Of a stretch of 64,000 nt of DNA, positions 8,724 through 18,390 are shown piece by piece (position 1 is the first letter of the stretch; each line of letters opens with the position of its first letter). Source of the DNA: Alteromonadaceae bacterium M269 (GTDB lineage Bacteria > Pseudomonadota > Gammaproteobacteria > Enterobacterales > Alteromonadaceae); NCBI GenBank assembly GCA_004353515.1, contig SMNZ01000005.1, positions 62,001 through 126,000 on the forward strand, given 5' to 3'. A model generated the notes under the pieces. It did not search any database and had not been told where the DNA came from. It saw only the letters and a list, made by a program, of their open reading frames with translations. Position numbers and translations under genes: made by a program.

Positions 8724-10655
8724 GTGACAACAGATTCAAATTGGACGGTGGAAGACGCCGAACAGTTATATCGCGTAAAGCGATGGGGTGCTGGGTATTT
8801 TGAAATTGGCGAAAACGGCAATTTACATATCACACCTGACCATACCAATACCGACATGCGAATCGATTTTAAATCTGTTGTCGATGAGATTAATGAGATC
8901 GGTATCCAATTCCCGGTTGTGGTCAGGTTTCACGATATTTTGCGTTCTCAGGTAAGAAACCTGAATGAGACTTTCCTAAAAACCATTGAAGAGGCACAGT
9001 ATCAATCGACTTATATGGGCGTTTATCCTGTCAAAGTCAATCAGATGCGCGAAGTTGTTGAAGAGGTGGTTGACGCAGGGGCACCTTTTAATTTCGGGTT
9101 GGAAGCAGGCTCTAAAGCTGAGCTATTGACTGTTCTTGCCTACAACACCAACGAAAACTCGTTAACCATACTTAATGGTTACAAAGACGAAGAGTTTATG
9201 CGCCTTGCTATGCTCGGCAGAAAGCTGGGCCGGAAGATTATAGTCGTTGTTGAAAAATACTCTGAGCTAATTGCGCTGGTTCGTGTTGCAAAAGAAATGG
9301 ATGTTGTACCTCTCGTTGGGTTACGCGCCAAAATGAATGTCAAAGGCCGTGGAAAGTGGGAAGGTTCTGGCGGTGACCGTGCTAAGTTCGGATTAACGAC
9401 CGCTGAAATGATCAGTGCAAGCCGTTATCTTGCGCAGCACGGCATGAGCGATAGCTTGAAACTGCTACATTTTCATATCGGCAGTCAGTTGACCGATATT
9501 CGCTCTGTAAAAGATGCCGTCACCGAAGGAGCTCGAATTTACGCTGATCTGCACCATATGGGTTTTGCACTTGAGTATGTAGATGTTGGTGGCGGCCTAG
9601 GGATTGATTACGATGGTAGTAAATCAACTAGTGACTCTTCACGAAACTACACCATGAGTGAATACGTATCGGATGTGGTGTTCGGTATGAAGGAAATTTG
9701 TGATCTTGAAGAAGTTCCACACCCGATTTTAGTGACTGAGAGTGGCCGTGCATTAACAGCACATCACAGCTGTGTTGTGACTGAAATTGTCGGCGAGATC
9801 AGTGCAAGCGCTATGACTTTTGAGACTGACGTTGCTGAAAACGAACATGTCTTGGTTACCAATATGCGTGATTTAGCAGATTCAGTGACGACTCAAAATA
9901 ACTTGCAAGAGATCTTCAACGATGCTGTTGATTGGAAAGAACAAGCATTAGCGGCGTTTAAGTTGCGGGTGGTTTCCTTAGAAGAGCTTGCCAAAATTGA
10001 AACCCTGTATTGGCAGGTTATGAAGGCGCTGCAAAAACGCTTAGTGAATACAGACTTTATTCCAGAAGATATGCAGGAATTGGAATATAACCTCTCATCT
10101 CAATATTTGTGTAACTTCTCTGTATTTCAATCAGCGGCTGATACTTGGGCTATTGAGCAAGTGTTGCCTGTTGTGCCTTTGTCTCGTATGAATGAAAAGC
10201 CAACGGTTAATTGTTCATTGGTGGATATTACCTGTGACAGCGATGGCAAGATCGACCAATTTATCGGCGAAAGCGGTATGTCGAATATCATTCCTCTACA
10301 CTCGCTTAAAGAGGACGAAAGGTACTATCTTGGGCTGTTTCTAACGGGTGCTTATCAGGATGTTATGGGTGATATGCATAACCTTTTTGGTAGGCTCAAT
10401 GAGGTGCATATCTTTAGTTATGATGATGATCCAGATGATTTCTATATTGAAGAGATTGTAAAAGGGTCTTCAGTCAATAATGTATTGTCTATTATGCAGT
10501 ACAACCCAGATTCAATGGCGCAGAGTGTTAAGAAAGTCATTGATAAACACATTGCTGCAGGAGAGATTAAACCTCGAGAAGGTGTTAAATGGATAGACTT
10601 CTACGAAGACTGCTTGCAAGGCTACACCTACCTAAAAACAAACCGTGATAAATGA
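8724..10655 (+). CDS. speA: Biosynthetic arginine decarboxylase
   Basis: Makes agmatine from arginine, the first step of putrescine synthesis. A 643-residue PLP enzyme of fold III starting at GTG, close to E. coli SpeA (658). Motifs include GVYPVKVNQ (PLP Lys), LHFHIGSQ, VDVGGGLGIDYDG, TESGRALTAHH and the C-terminal YNPDSM region. Monocistronic, divergent from lptM across a 290-bp AT-rich spacer, with a clear terminator just after the stop. Confidence 0.96.
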   Translation: MTTDSNWTVEDAEQLYRVKRWGAGYFEIGENGNLHITPDHTNTDMRIDFKSVVDEINEIGIQFPVVVRFHDILRSQVRNLNETFLKTIEEAQYQSTYMGVYPVKVNQMREVVEEVVDAGAPFNFGLEAGSKAELLTVLAYNTNENSLTILNGYKDEEFMRLAMLGRKLGRKIIVVVEKYSELIALVRVAKEMDVVPLVGLRAKMNVKGRGKWEGSGGDRAKFGLTTAEMISASRYLAQHGMSDSLKLLHFHIGSQLTDIRSVKDAVTEGARIYADLHHMGFALEYVDVGGGLGIDYDGSKSTSDSSRNYTMSEYVSDVVFGMKEICDLEEVPHPILVTESGRALTAHHSCVVTEIVGEISASAMTFETDVAENEHVLVTNMRDLADSVTTQNNLQEIFNDAVDWKEQALAAFKLRVVSLEELAKIETLYWQVMKALQKRLVNTDFIPEDMQELEYNLSSQYLCNFSVFQSAADTWAIEQVLPVVPLSRMNEKPTVNCSLVDITCDSDGKIDQFIGESGMSNIIPLHSLKEDERYYLGLFLTGAYQDVMGDMHNLFGRLNEVHIFSYDDDPDDFYIEEIVKGSSVNNVLSIMQYNPDSMAQSVKKVIDKHIAAGEIKPREGVKWIDFYEDCLQGYTYLKTNRDK

Positions 10656-10670
10656 GTCTCGAATTAAACT

Positions 10671-10699
10671 AAAAAAGCCAGCATAAAGCTGGCTTTTTT
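10671..10699 (+). terminator. Rho-independent terminator of speA
   Basis: A-run and stem AAAGCCAGC pair with GCTGGCTTT across an ATAAA loop, followed by a T run. The symmetric A/T flanks could also stop transcription of the converging gene at 10717. Confidence 0.9.
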
Positions 10700-10716
10700 A
10701 TGGCATAAACTTTTAT

Positions 10717-11427
10717 TCAAATTTTCTTTTTATGGCGAAATACCGCAATACCGATGATTCCAGCTAGTAGAACGATTAATGCATTAGGTTCTGATGCTTC
10801 AACAACTCCGCCGCCGTTGTTTAAACCACCTGTCTGGGATGTCGCATCAATATTCGTTAAGCCAAACAGTACATCTGAGTTTAATAAGAAGGCGCGAGTA
10901 AAGGAAACTTCCAGTGTATAGATACCACTTAATAAATTAGTCACTGATTGCAAGGTGATTGTACCCGAGGCATCTGAAGCACGCCTACCAGCATCAGCTA
11001 AATTGAAAGAGCTCGTTATAGCTGGTACTGAGCCTGGGCCAATCAAAACGGCATCAATAATACCTCTCGCTGATGAACCGACACCGTCAAAAAAGGCGTT
11101 AAAGAAGATATCAATATTCAAATCGCCACCTGCAAAGTCAAAAGACTGGCGAATGCCTCCTCCCTGATTCAGCGATGTACCCGACGGAAAGGTATTTGAT
11201 ATCCTACCGGCATTAAAAAATACACCAGGATTGGCAATAGGGTCAGACGGGATAATTCTGTCAAAATCGGAATTTGTAGAATCAGTTAAGAAAGTCTCCC
11301 AACCGTCTAAACAAAAGCTTTCTGCGGGATCAGCACATTGATCAAAACCACCATTTTGTATCAATGACGCTTGTGCGTGTGAGGAAAATAACGCAATAAA
11401 TAACAAACTACTGAATATAACTTTCAT
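10717..11427 (-). CDS. Secreted protein with PEP-CTERM-like sorting tail
   Basis: A 236-residue exported protein (start chosen at the second Met, after a GTAAAGG site). Signal peptide at residues 1-21 (VIFSSLLFIALFSSHAQAS). The body is a glycine- and asparagine-rich beta-type domain with a Cys pair near the N-terminus. The C-terminus has the tripartite exosortase signal: SEP in place of PEP, a hydrophobic helix (LIVLLAGIIGIAVF) and RHKKK. In PEP-CTERM systems the tail is cut by an exosortase and the protein is displayed with exopolysaccharide. No exosortase or EPS gene is in the window. Confidence 0.75.
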   Translation of the reverse strand: MKVIFSSLLFIALFSSHAQASLIQNGGFDQCADPAESFCLDGWETFLTDSTNSDFDRIIPSDPIANPGVFFNAGRISNTFPSGTSLNQGGGIRQSFDFAGGDLNIDIFFNAFFDGVGSSARGIIDAVLIGPGSVPAITSSFNLADAGRRASDASGTITLQSVTNLLSGIYTLEVSFTRAFLLNSDVLFGLTNIDATSQTGGLNNGGGVVEASEPNALIVLLAGIIGIAVFRHKKKI

Positions 11428-11553
11428 AACCTTTACCACTCAAATAAGGTAACCAAGGGTACATTTAGCTAGCGAATTACATGCCAATTTATCTTATGCT
11501 TGGTTAAATTTCAATCGGCACGAGCTGACACTTTAGTCTCATGTACGAAGGTA

Positions 11554-12699
11554 TTAGTCAGATGCAATACTTGTGTTTTTTAACGCTTCTTGCTTAGCCT
11601 GCTTAAAAAATTCAGACCAGAACAAAGTAGTAAATTGACCTATTTCATTGGTTTCGGCGTTGATCAACATAGCAAAACCAGCATCATACTTTGGTGAAAA
11701 CGAAACCTGTGCGCGATAGCCGCTAACCCATCCACCGTGATAATTCAGATCTTCTCCGTCAAATTTGTAGATACGCCACCCAAGCCCGTAATGTGCGTCG
11801 TCTAGGTGTGTTCGCCATGCGCGCTTACGTAGCTCCCTTTTAGTCTTGGTTGTTGGGTAGGTTAAATCGTCAATCTGCGGCTCACCTAAAACGTTCGGGT
11901 ATTCCCCCATCATGGCTCTTAACCATATGCTGATATCTCTGATGCTACTGTTAACGCCTGCCGCAGGTGAGACCTGATAATAGTTACTACGGACCTTGGT
12001 TTTCTTCCAAACGCCCTTCTTAAGTGCTACATGAGGTTTTGCCCAGCGTTTGGACGATTGAAGTGGTGCTCGACCAACGCTGGTTTGATTCATGTTAAGG
12101 GGTACCAGTATTTCTTGTTGGAGCTTCAGCTTATAAGAAGTGTTACGCGACTCGAAATAATGTTCGATAACGCCAAATAGCGCGTTTTGATAGGTGTAAC
12201 ATTTACCGGGTTGGCATAGAGGCTTCAAATCAGCTAATTGATTTAAAATTCTGGTCCTCGAATAATTCGCTTCTATCAAGTTGTCAAATGCATTAGGTGT
12301 ATAGCCGCTAGACTGACTGAGTAGGTGTTTGAGCGTTAAGCTGCCATCTATCTCATTGCCAAAACCAAATTCAGGTGCCAAACGCGGGATAGGTGTTTCC
12401 CATTCAAGCTCATTTTTATCTACCAACTTGCTCATTAACGCTGAGGTAAAAGTTTTAGATACGGACGCCAACCTAAAGATAGTATCAGTCGTGATGCTTT
12501 CACCTTGCTTCTCGGTCTTACCAAATGTAAAGAATTGAGCAGGCTTACCTTTTTCAACATACACGAAAGCCACACCAGGCAATTTATGCTTTTTGGCTTC
12601 GTGTTCAATTTTACTTTCGTATTGATCAAGCCAATCGCCACTATCAGCAAATGACAAAAAAGGCAGAAAAATGAGTAAATACAGAAATCTGATGGGCAT
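11554..12699 (-). CDS. Serine hydrolase, beta-lactamase/class C family
   Basis: A 381-residue exported enzyme of the beta-lactamase/penicillin-binding fold (Pfam Beta-lactamase). Signal peptide at 1-18 (FLYLLIFLPFLSFAD). The catalytic SxxK is in RLASVSKTFTS, the YxN motif is YTYQN, and the KTG-equivalent is YHGGWVSGY. This family includes esterases, D-aminopeptidases and carboxypeptidases, and the substrate cannot be read from sequence. There is no reason to call it a resistance enzyme. It stands alone. Confidence 0.85.
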   Translation of the reverse strand: MPIRFLYLLIFLPFLSFADSGDWLDQYESKIEHEAKKHKLPGVAFVYVEKGKPAQFFTFGKTEKQGESITTDTIFRLASVSKTFTSALMSKLVDKNELEWETPIPRLAPEFGFGNEIDGSLTLKHLLSQSSGYTPNAFDNLIEANYSRTRILNQLADLKPLCQPGKCYTYQNALFGVIEHYFESRNTSYKLKLQQEILVPLNMNQTSVGRAPLQSSKRWAKPHVALKKGVWKKTKVRSNYYQVSPAAGVNSSIRDISIWLRAMMGEYPNVLGEPQIDDLTYPTTKTKRELRKRAWRTHLDDAHYGLGWRIYKFDGEDLNYHGGWVSGYRAQVSFSPKYDAGFAMLINAETNEIGQFTTLFWSEFFKQAKQEALKNTSIASD

Positions 12700-12936
12700 T
12701 AAAGAACTTGTTTCTTGTTGTTTTTTATTATGGAGCGGTGAAGATTATCTATGATTCATCGTATTAAAATCAAACCTGGATCTTAAATATTCGCCAAACT
12801 GCCTTTCCACTGGGACATATTGCAGAAAATAGCAGATGACTAACAACTTCCGTTTTTATCGCGTTTTACAAATATAAATAGCTACAATGTTCAAAATCAT
12901 CGGAAATAAGCGCTGTTAGTTAGCGGGTGTTTGAAC

Positions 12937-14322
12937 ATGTACACAGAATCTGAATATAGACAAGCAAGGTTATCGCGTGACGCCAGGTTTGATGGCAAGT
13001 TTTTTGTTGCAGTAAAGACAACCAAGATATTTTGTCGGCCTATATGTCCAGCACCTTCTCCGAAGGAAGCTAATGTTGTTTACTATCAAACAGCGCCACA
13101 AGCATTGAATGAGGGGTTTCGGCCATGTCTCCGGTGTCGCCCAGATAGTGCGCCCAATTCTTATGCATGGAAAGGGGTTGATACCACCATAGAGCGTGCT
13201 ATTCGGCTGCTAAGTGAATCATCATTTTTACCTATCAATCAGATATGCGACAAGCTAGGCATTAGTGATCGATATCTTCGCAGTTTGTTTGAGCAGAAAG
13301 TTGGACAATCGCCAAAGCAGTATCAACTTTACCAACAAATGCTTTTTGCGAAATATCTGCTGCATGAGACCGCTCTACCTATAGAGCATGTTGCGCAGGC
13401 GAGTGGTTTTCAATCTGCCAGACGCTTGCAAGACATTATGCAAAAACATATGCGACTGACGCCAAAACAAATAAGAGCTAAGAAAAAACTCATGCAGCCT
13501 ACTCTCGTATTGAATATCCCGTTTAGACCACCTTATAACTGGCCTCATCTGCGTGACTTTTTAAAGTTAAGAGCTGTTGAAGGTATGGAAGAAGTTGGCA
13601 CAGATTATTACAAAAGAACCTTGGTAATTGGCGATACCGTAGGGTATTTCATCGCCGAACATCAGCACGAGCAACACTGTTTCAAGGTCACGCTTTGTTT
13701 AAATGAGCATACTCACTTAAAGGCCGTTTTGTTTCATATTCGCCGAGTGCTCGATATTGATGCAGATATCAACTTAATTGAGAGCGCAATAAAGCAAACG
13801 GGATTGGATATCAGCGACCCTGACTCTGGTATTCGTTTACCCGGCGTATGGAGTACCTTCGAAGCGGGATGTCGGGCAATTCTAGGGCAGCAGATATCGG
13901 TTGTTGCGGCAATAAAGCTACTTTCCAAACTTGTACATGAGTTAGGAGAGCCTGCAGAAAAGGAATACGCCCCCGATCAATCATTGAATATCCGATTTCC
14001 TTCACCAAACGCAGTTGCTAATTCATCGCTAGAGTTTTTGGGGATGCCGCAAAAAAGAAGAGATTCGTTGAGAGCTTTTGCAGAACACTGCGTAGAGTCA
14101 GCGAATGAAGAAAACGTCGATGGGTGGTTATCGATAAAAGGGGTTGGGCCGTGGACGATCAATTACGCGAAAATGCGCGGCTTGTCAGAGCCTGATATTT
14201 GGTTAGGTACTGATCTTGTCATTAAAAAACGTCTCAGTAGCCATCCCATTAGGCCAGAGCTGGCTTCTCCTTGGGGTAGCTATTTAACATTTCACATGTG
14301 GAATAAAGAAAGCCATGACTGA
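12937..14322 (+). CDS. Ada-AlkA fusion: DNA-3-methyladenine glycosylase with Ada regulatory domain
   Basis: About 461 residues in three parts. Residues ~1-75: Ada metal-binding methyl-acceptor domain with four Cys (FCRPICPA and RPCLRCRPD). Residues ~80-185: AraC-type HTH (INQICDKLGISDRYLRSLF). Residues ~195-461: AlkA-like glycosylase with the helix-hairpin-helix (SIKGVGPWTINYAK) and catalytic Asp in WLGTDLVIKK. It probably senses methyl phosphotriesters, activates its own operon and excises alkylated bases. The ATG at 12937 is preferred to a TTG six bases earlier on ribosome-site spacing. It overlaps the next gene by 8 bp. Confidence 0.9.
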   Translation: MYTESEYRQARLSRDARFDGKFFVAVKTTKIFCRPICPAPSPKEANVVYYQTAPQALNEGFRPCLRCRPDSAPNSYAWKGVDTTIERAIRLLSESSFLPINQICDKLGISDRYLRSLFEQKVGQSPKQYQLYQQMLFAKYLLHETALPIEHVAQASGFQSARRLQDIMQKHMRLTPKQIRAKKKLMQPTLVLNIPFRPPYNWPHLRDFLKLRAVEGMEEVGTDYYKRTLVIGDTVGYFIAEHQHEQHCFKVTLCLNEHTHLKAVLFHIRRVLDIDADINLIESAIKQTGLDISDPDSGIRLPGVWSTFEAGCRAILGQQISVVAAIKLLSKLVHELGEPAEKEYAPDQSLNIRFPSPNAVANSSLEFLGMPQKRRDSLRAFAEHCVESANEENVDGWLSIKGVGPWTINYAKMRGLSEPDIWLGTDLVIKKRLSSHPIRPELASPWGSYLTFHMWNKESHD

Positions 14323-14776
14323 ATTATTTGTAGATTTCATTAAAACGCCAATTGGCTTGGTTGAAGTTAAGGCCAATGTTAAAGGGTTGGTGTCCATCGC
14401 CTTTATTGACGAGGCAGAACGTATAGGCGGAAATAATAGCGAACATACAGACGAAGCTGTTAAGCAGTTAGACGAGTATTTTCGAGGCCAAAGGAAAACG
14501 TTTTCGCTCAACTTAGATGCCAATGGTACTGAATTTCAGGAAAGTGTTTGGAAAGCGCTTGTGGATGTTCCGTACGGAGAAACCGCTAGCTATGGAGAAA
14601 TAGCAAAACGTATTGGTAAGCCAAAAGCGATGAGGGCTGTTGGTGCAGCAAATGGGCGAAATCCACTTGCTATTGTGGTGCCTTGTCACCGTATAATAGG
14701 CAGCACGGGAAAGTTAGTTGGCTATGCAAGTGGCGTTGATCGAAAAACTTTCTTGCTCGACCTCGAAAGTTCATAG
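14315..14776 (+). CDS. ogt: Methylated-DNA-[protein]-cysteine S-methyltransferase
   Basis: A suicide enzyme that removes O6-methyl groups from guanine in DNA. At 153 residues it has the usual MGMT layout: N-terminal ribonuclease-like domain, the HTH region (VPYGETASYGEIAKRIGKPKAMRAVG, read in parts) and the active-site PCHRI with the acceptor Cys. It overlaps the Ada-AlkA gene by 8 bp, so the two probably form one adaptive-response operon. Confidence 0.93.
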   Translation: MTELFVDFIKTPIGLVEVKANVKGLVSIAFIDEAERIGGNNSEHTDEAVKQLDEYFRGQRKTFSLNLDANGTEFQESVWKALVDVPYGETASYGEIAKRIGKPKAMRAVGAANGRNPLAIVVPCHRIIGSTGKLVGYASGVDRKTFLLDLESS

Positions 14777-14823
14777 TGCATCTATAAGATACATCCAATT
14801 TATTAATTAGCGGGCAGTACATA

Positions 14824-15717
14824 ATGTCTTTGAAACAAACGCTTTTGCTTGTGTTATTGGCAGCAATTTGGGGATCGTCCTTTCTGTTTATGCGAGTCAG
14901 TGCATCGGAGTTTGGGCCTTTTCTATTGGTTACTCTGCGCATTGGTATAGGCGCATTAGTTCTGATTCCTTTCCTGCTGTGGAAAAAGCGTTGGCACATT
15001 ATCTTTAGACATTGGAAGCCCATTCTTTGTTTAGCGCTGGTTAATAGTGCTGTTCCTTTTGCGCTATTTGGTTATACCTCTTTACATGCAGAGGCCGGAT
15101 ACACATCCATTCTAAATGCAACAGCGCCCATGTTTAGTGCGTTAGTTGCTTATTTTTGGTTGTCTGAACGGTTGAGTAAACTCTCTATGTTAGGGTTGTT
15201 TATTGGCTTTGTCGGTGTATTTTTTCTGATGATCGACAAGATGTCCGGAGAACAAGGAACACCAATTATTGCTTCTGCTGCAGCATTACTAGCGACCTTT
15301 ATGTATGGAGTTGCTGTTAATGTCACTAAACGCTTCCTTGCAGGTGTTGATACGCTGGCAGTATCTACCGGAAGTCTTACCTTAGCTGCTTTAGCATTAT
15401 TGCCTTTTGCATTACTCAATATGCCTGAGCAAGCACCAAGTACAACGGCTTGGTATAGCGTCTTTGCCCTGGGCGCTCTGTGTACAGGTGTTGCATATTT
15501 GTTATTTTTCAATTTACTAGAACAGATCGGCACAATTAAAACTGTGTCTGTGACCTATCTCATCCCTGTTTTTGGCGTGTTCTGGGGAGCTCTCCTGCTC
15601 GGCGAGCAACTGAGTGTTAATCTGTTTATTGGTGGCGCTCTGGTTCTCTTCGGTGTTGGGTTAACAACGGGTTTGATTAAGTTGAAAACTACGAATCAAA
15701 AAGCGTCTGAAGTCTAG
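14824..15717 (+). CDS. DMT-superfamily (EamA) transporter
   Basis: A 297-residue inner-membrane protein with about ten transmembrane helices in two EamA repeats. The N-terminus LLAAIWGSSFLFMRVSA is the family signature, and the second repeat starts around residue 150. The substrate is unknown; the family exports amino acids and small metabolites. It lies 47 bp after ogt on the same strand and may be read with it. Confidence 0.9.
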   Translation: MSLKQTLLLVLLAAIWGSSFLFMRVSASEFGPFLLVTLRIGIGALVLIPFLLWKKRWHIIFRHWKPILCLALVNSAVPFALFGYTSLHAEAGYTSILNATAPMFSALVAYFWLSERLSKLSMLGLFIGFVGVFFLMIDKMSGEQGTPIIASAAALLATFMYGVAVNVTKRFLAGVDTLAVSTGSLTLAALALLPFALLNMPEQAPSTTAWYSVFALGALCTGVAYLLFFNLLEQIGTIKTVSVTYLIPVFGVFWGALLLGEQLSVNLFIGGALVLFGVGLTTGLIKLKTTNQKASEV

Positions 15718-15732
15718 ATTAAGAGTTTAGAG

Positions 15733-16575
15733 TTAGCGCTTAAGGTAAGGAACTGGATAGACAAGTTCAAATCCGTCAGCACCCTCGAACATTTGTTGTA
15801 ATATCAGCTTATGGCCAGCGCCAACAATGATGAGAATTTTATCGCCGGGTTCCGCATACTGAGCAGCTCGCGCAAACATAACTAAGTTGCGCTCCCACCA
15901 CGTAAGAACGCTGAGAGCTCCTTCTGCGTTTTCCACTGAGCCCATTTGCGCAATAGTGAGGAAGAAGTTATTACCTCTTGTGTATTCTGAGTTTAAGGCT
16001 ATAAGTCGCTCAGCCAATGGTTTGCCTTTCTGTGATGCCACGTTTTTACGAGCAGAGGCTATTTGAGCTTCGTGTTCTGCAAGAACCTCTTGTTGATCTA
16101 AGGCCCGTGCCGCTTTTAAGCCAGGCCTGTAATCCAAAAAGTTCGAATAATCTATGGCGTAAAGCTGTTTGTGTCCTAATCTAGCTGCCAAGCGCATACC
16201 CAATTGCTGACGTTCATTGACTGTTAGCTTATGATTGCCGCGAAGATATGCTTCATACTCTTGATTGAATTCCATCTCTTTTTCGTTATCAAGCTCAAGC
16301 ATGATTTTGTCAGGATTGTAACTTTCGAGATGTTTAAGAACTGCCTCAATTTCCTTCTGACGCTCTGGTTTCAAAAAGTCGTCAATATCTTCATTCACAA
16401 CATCTTGTCCACCTCCTGTAAAATGAAAGGTTCCAAGTATCATGACTTCAATACTTTTAGGGGACGTTTTGTCATCAGCAATTGCTAGGCTGCTTGAAGA
16501 TAAACAGAACAAAATAAATAAGCCGATCAAGGTTGATACAGAGTTCAAGAAATGAAGATAATTTTTATGAAACAT
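15733..16575 (-). CDS. Exported DUF5694 / TraB-like protein
   Basis: A 280-residue protein with a signal peptide (about 1-33, with LIGLFILFCLSSSSLAIA). The mature part resembles DUF5694, related to the TraB/GumN/EreA-like fold: MILGTFHFTGG near the N-terminus, IMLELDNEKE, YAIDYSNF and the C-terminal ILIIVGAGHKLILQQMF. The conserved His and Glu suggest a metal-dependent hydrolase, but no function is established. It converges on the DMT gene. Confidence 0.75.
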   Translation of the reverse strand: MFHKNYLHFLNSVSTLIGLFILFCLSSSSLAIADDKTSPKSIEVMILGTFHFTGGGQDVVNEDIDDFLKPERQKEIEAVLKHLESYNPDKIMLELDNEKEMEFNQEYEAYLRGNHKLTVNERQQLGMRLAARLGHKQLYAIDYSNFLDYRPGLKAARALDQQEVLAEHEAQIASARKNVASQKGKPLAERLIALNSEYTRGNNFFLTIAQMGSVENAEGALSVLTWWERNLVMFARAAQYAEPGDKILIIVGAGHKLILQQMFEGADGFELVYPVPYLKR

Positions 16576-16765
16576 GCTCTTTCGCCTACTGATATATCTA
16601 ACATAAAGACTTAGCTGCTTAGTGAGTCGTTACAAAAGCAAGAAAGGTCTAAAAGCCTCTGCGCCAAATTTATATTTGCAATAGTCTTATTTGGCCAATT
16701 ACTTATGGCACAAATCTGAGTCTTGATTAAAATAGCTGCAGATTTTCGTATATTAGGAACCCTAT

Positions 16766-18124
16766 ATGTCATTTTCTGCCGTCATTCTGGCTGCTGGTAA
16801 AGGTACAAGGATGAAATCAAGCCTTCCTAAGGTGCTTCATCCGATTGCTCACAAACCTATGGTGCAACACATCATTAATACAGTGATGTCGGTAGGCGCT
16901 GATAATATTCACTTAATTTATGGCCACGGCGCTGATCAGCTTAAAGAAGCTCTAGGGCACAATGAACTTAACTGGTGTTTGCAGGAAGAGCAGCTTGGTA
17001 CCGGACATGCCGTTCAGCAAGCAGCGGATAGTATTCAAGATAATGAAGATATTCTTATTCTGGTGGGTGACGCCCCTTTAATTAAGCAGGAAACCCTTGC
17101 GTCATTGATTGCGGTAAAAGAGCAATGTGATTTAGCGTTGTTAACTGTTGAACTTGATGACCCGACTGGCATGGGACGCATTATCCGAGATGGCGATCAA
17201 GTCACAGCTATTGTTGAACATAAAGATGCGACAGAAGCACAAAGAGCCATTAGGGAAATCAACACTGGCATGATGATCATGAACGGTGCGGATTTGAAAC
17301 GTTGGCTTGGGCAGTTATCAAACGATAATGCACAAGGTGAATACTACTTGACCGACGTTATCGAAATGGCAGCGAAAGAAGGGAAAGTCATCAAGGCTTC
17401 TCAGCCTTCAAATGCAATAGAAGTTGAAGGTATAAACAACCGCATGCAGCTAGCCAAGCTAGAGCGCGCGTTCCAGCTAGAACAAGCTAACGCGCTATTA
17501 ATGGACGGTGTTAGCTTATTGGATCCGACACGTTTCGATTTACGCGGTGACCTTCATGTCGGTAAAGACGTGGTGATTGACGTTAATGTTGTCATCGAAG
17601 GCAAGGTTTCTCTTGGTGATAATGTTGTTATTGGCCCTAACTGTGTATTAAAAGACTGTACGGTTGGTAACGGAACAAAAGTTGAAGCCTTCTCCACGTT
17701 GGAACAAGCCGAAGTGGATAGCGGTTGTACGGTTGGTCCATATGCTCGATTGAGACCAGGTGCGATTTTGCATGAAGGTGCGAAAGTCGGTAATTTCGTT
17801 GAAATGAAAAAGTCTGTTCTAGGTAAAGGCTCTAAAGCCAATCACTTAACTTATCTAGGCGATGCGCAAATCGGCGAGAACGCGAATATTGGTGCGGGAA
17901 CCATTACCTGCAACTACGATGGTGTTAACAAATTTAAGACGGTTATTGGCGACGGTGCTTTTATCGGTTCCAATAGTTCGCTGGTGGCTCCCGCTGAAAT
18001 CGGTGAAAATGCAACAGTTGGGGCGGGTTCAGTGATCACTAAACCTGTTAATGATGGTGAGTTAGCCATTGCTCGTGGAAGACAAAAAACTGTGCCGGGT
18101 TGGGAACGTCCAACGAAAAAGTAA
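16766..18124 (+). CDS. glmU: Bifunctional N-acetylglucosamine-1-P uridyltransferase / glucosamine-1-P acetyltransferase
   Basis: Makes UDP-GlcNAc for peptidoglycan and LPS. The 452 residues have the N-terminal pyrophosphorylase domain with [11 protein letters not shown] and [10 protein letters not shown], and the C-terminal left-handed beta-helix acetyltransferase with [29 protein letters not shown]. The length is that of E. coli GlmU (456). In many gammaproteobacteria glmU is adjacent to (deoR-)glmS; here about 7 kb separate them. Confidence 0.97.
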   Translation: MSFSAVILAAGKGTRMKSSLPKVLHPIAHKPMVQHIINTVMSVGADNIHLIYGHGADQLKEALGHNELNWCLQEEQLGTGHAVQQAADSIQDNEDILILVGDAPLIKQETLASLIAVKEQCDLALLTVELDDPTGMGRIIRDGDQVTAIVEHKDATEAQRAIREINTGMMIMNGADLKRWLGQLSNDNAQGEYYLTDVIEMAAKEGKVIKASQPSNAIEVEGINNRMQLAKLERAFQLEQANALLMDGVSLLDPTRFDLRGDLHVGKDVVIDVNVVIEGKVSLGDNVVIGPNCVLKDCTVGNGTKVEAFSTLEQAEVDSGCTVGPYARLRPGAILHEGAKVGNFVEMKKSVLGKGSKANHLTYLGDAQIGENANIGAGTITCNYDGVNKFKTVIGDGAFIGSNSSLVAPAEIGENATVGAGSVITKPVNDGELAIARGRQKTVPGWERPTKK

Positions 18125-18140
18125 CCCTCAGTTATGAAAG

Positions 18141-18167
18141 AAGTGCCTTGGTCATTTCAAGGCACTT
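18141..18167 (+). terminator. Hairpin after glmU
   Basis: A perfect 10-bp stem, AAGTGCCTTG with CAAGGCACTT, and a 7-nt loop, 16 bp past the glmU stop. There is no proper T run, so it may act as an RNA-stabilising hairpin or a weak terminator. Confidence 0.6.
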
Positions 18168-18390
18168 ATCATCTAGCTCTCAAGCGCTCGGCCCAAATTT
18201 TTCTGTATCAACTAGCCCTTATATTTATTCTTAATTGGGAAGTAGAATTCCCGTGCATTGTTCCATTACTTACTATTTTTCATAAAGTTTTTCTAAAAAA
18301 CAATTTATTGACTAAGCTCATATAACGTACTGCAAATTGCGCTAATTCTGTGTTGCTGGATAAGCCTTTTTTCTTGGGGAGAATGAGTCT

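Noticed and set aside
11554-12699. Antibiotic-resistance beta-lactamase
   Set aside because: SxxK is present but the general features fit the broad serine-hydrolase family; nothing shows resistance activity.
18134-18325. 63-residue ORF after glmU
   Set aside because: It spans the perfect glmU hairpin and has no family features or ribosome site.
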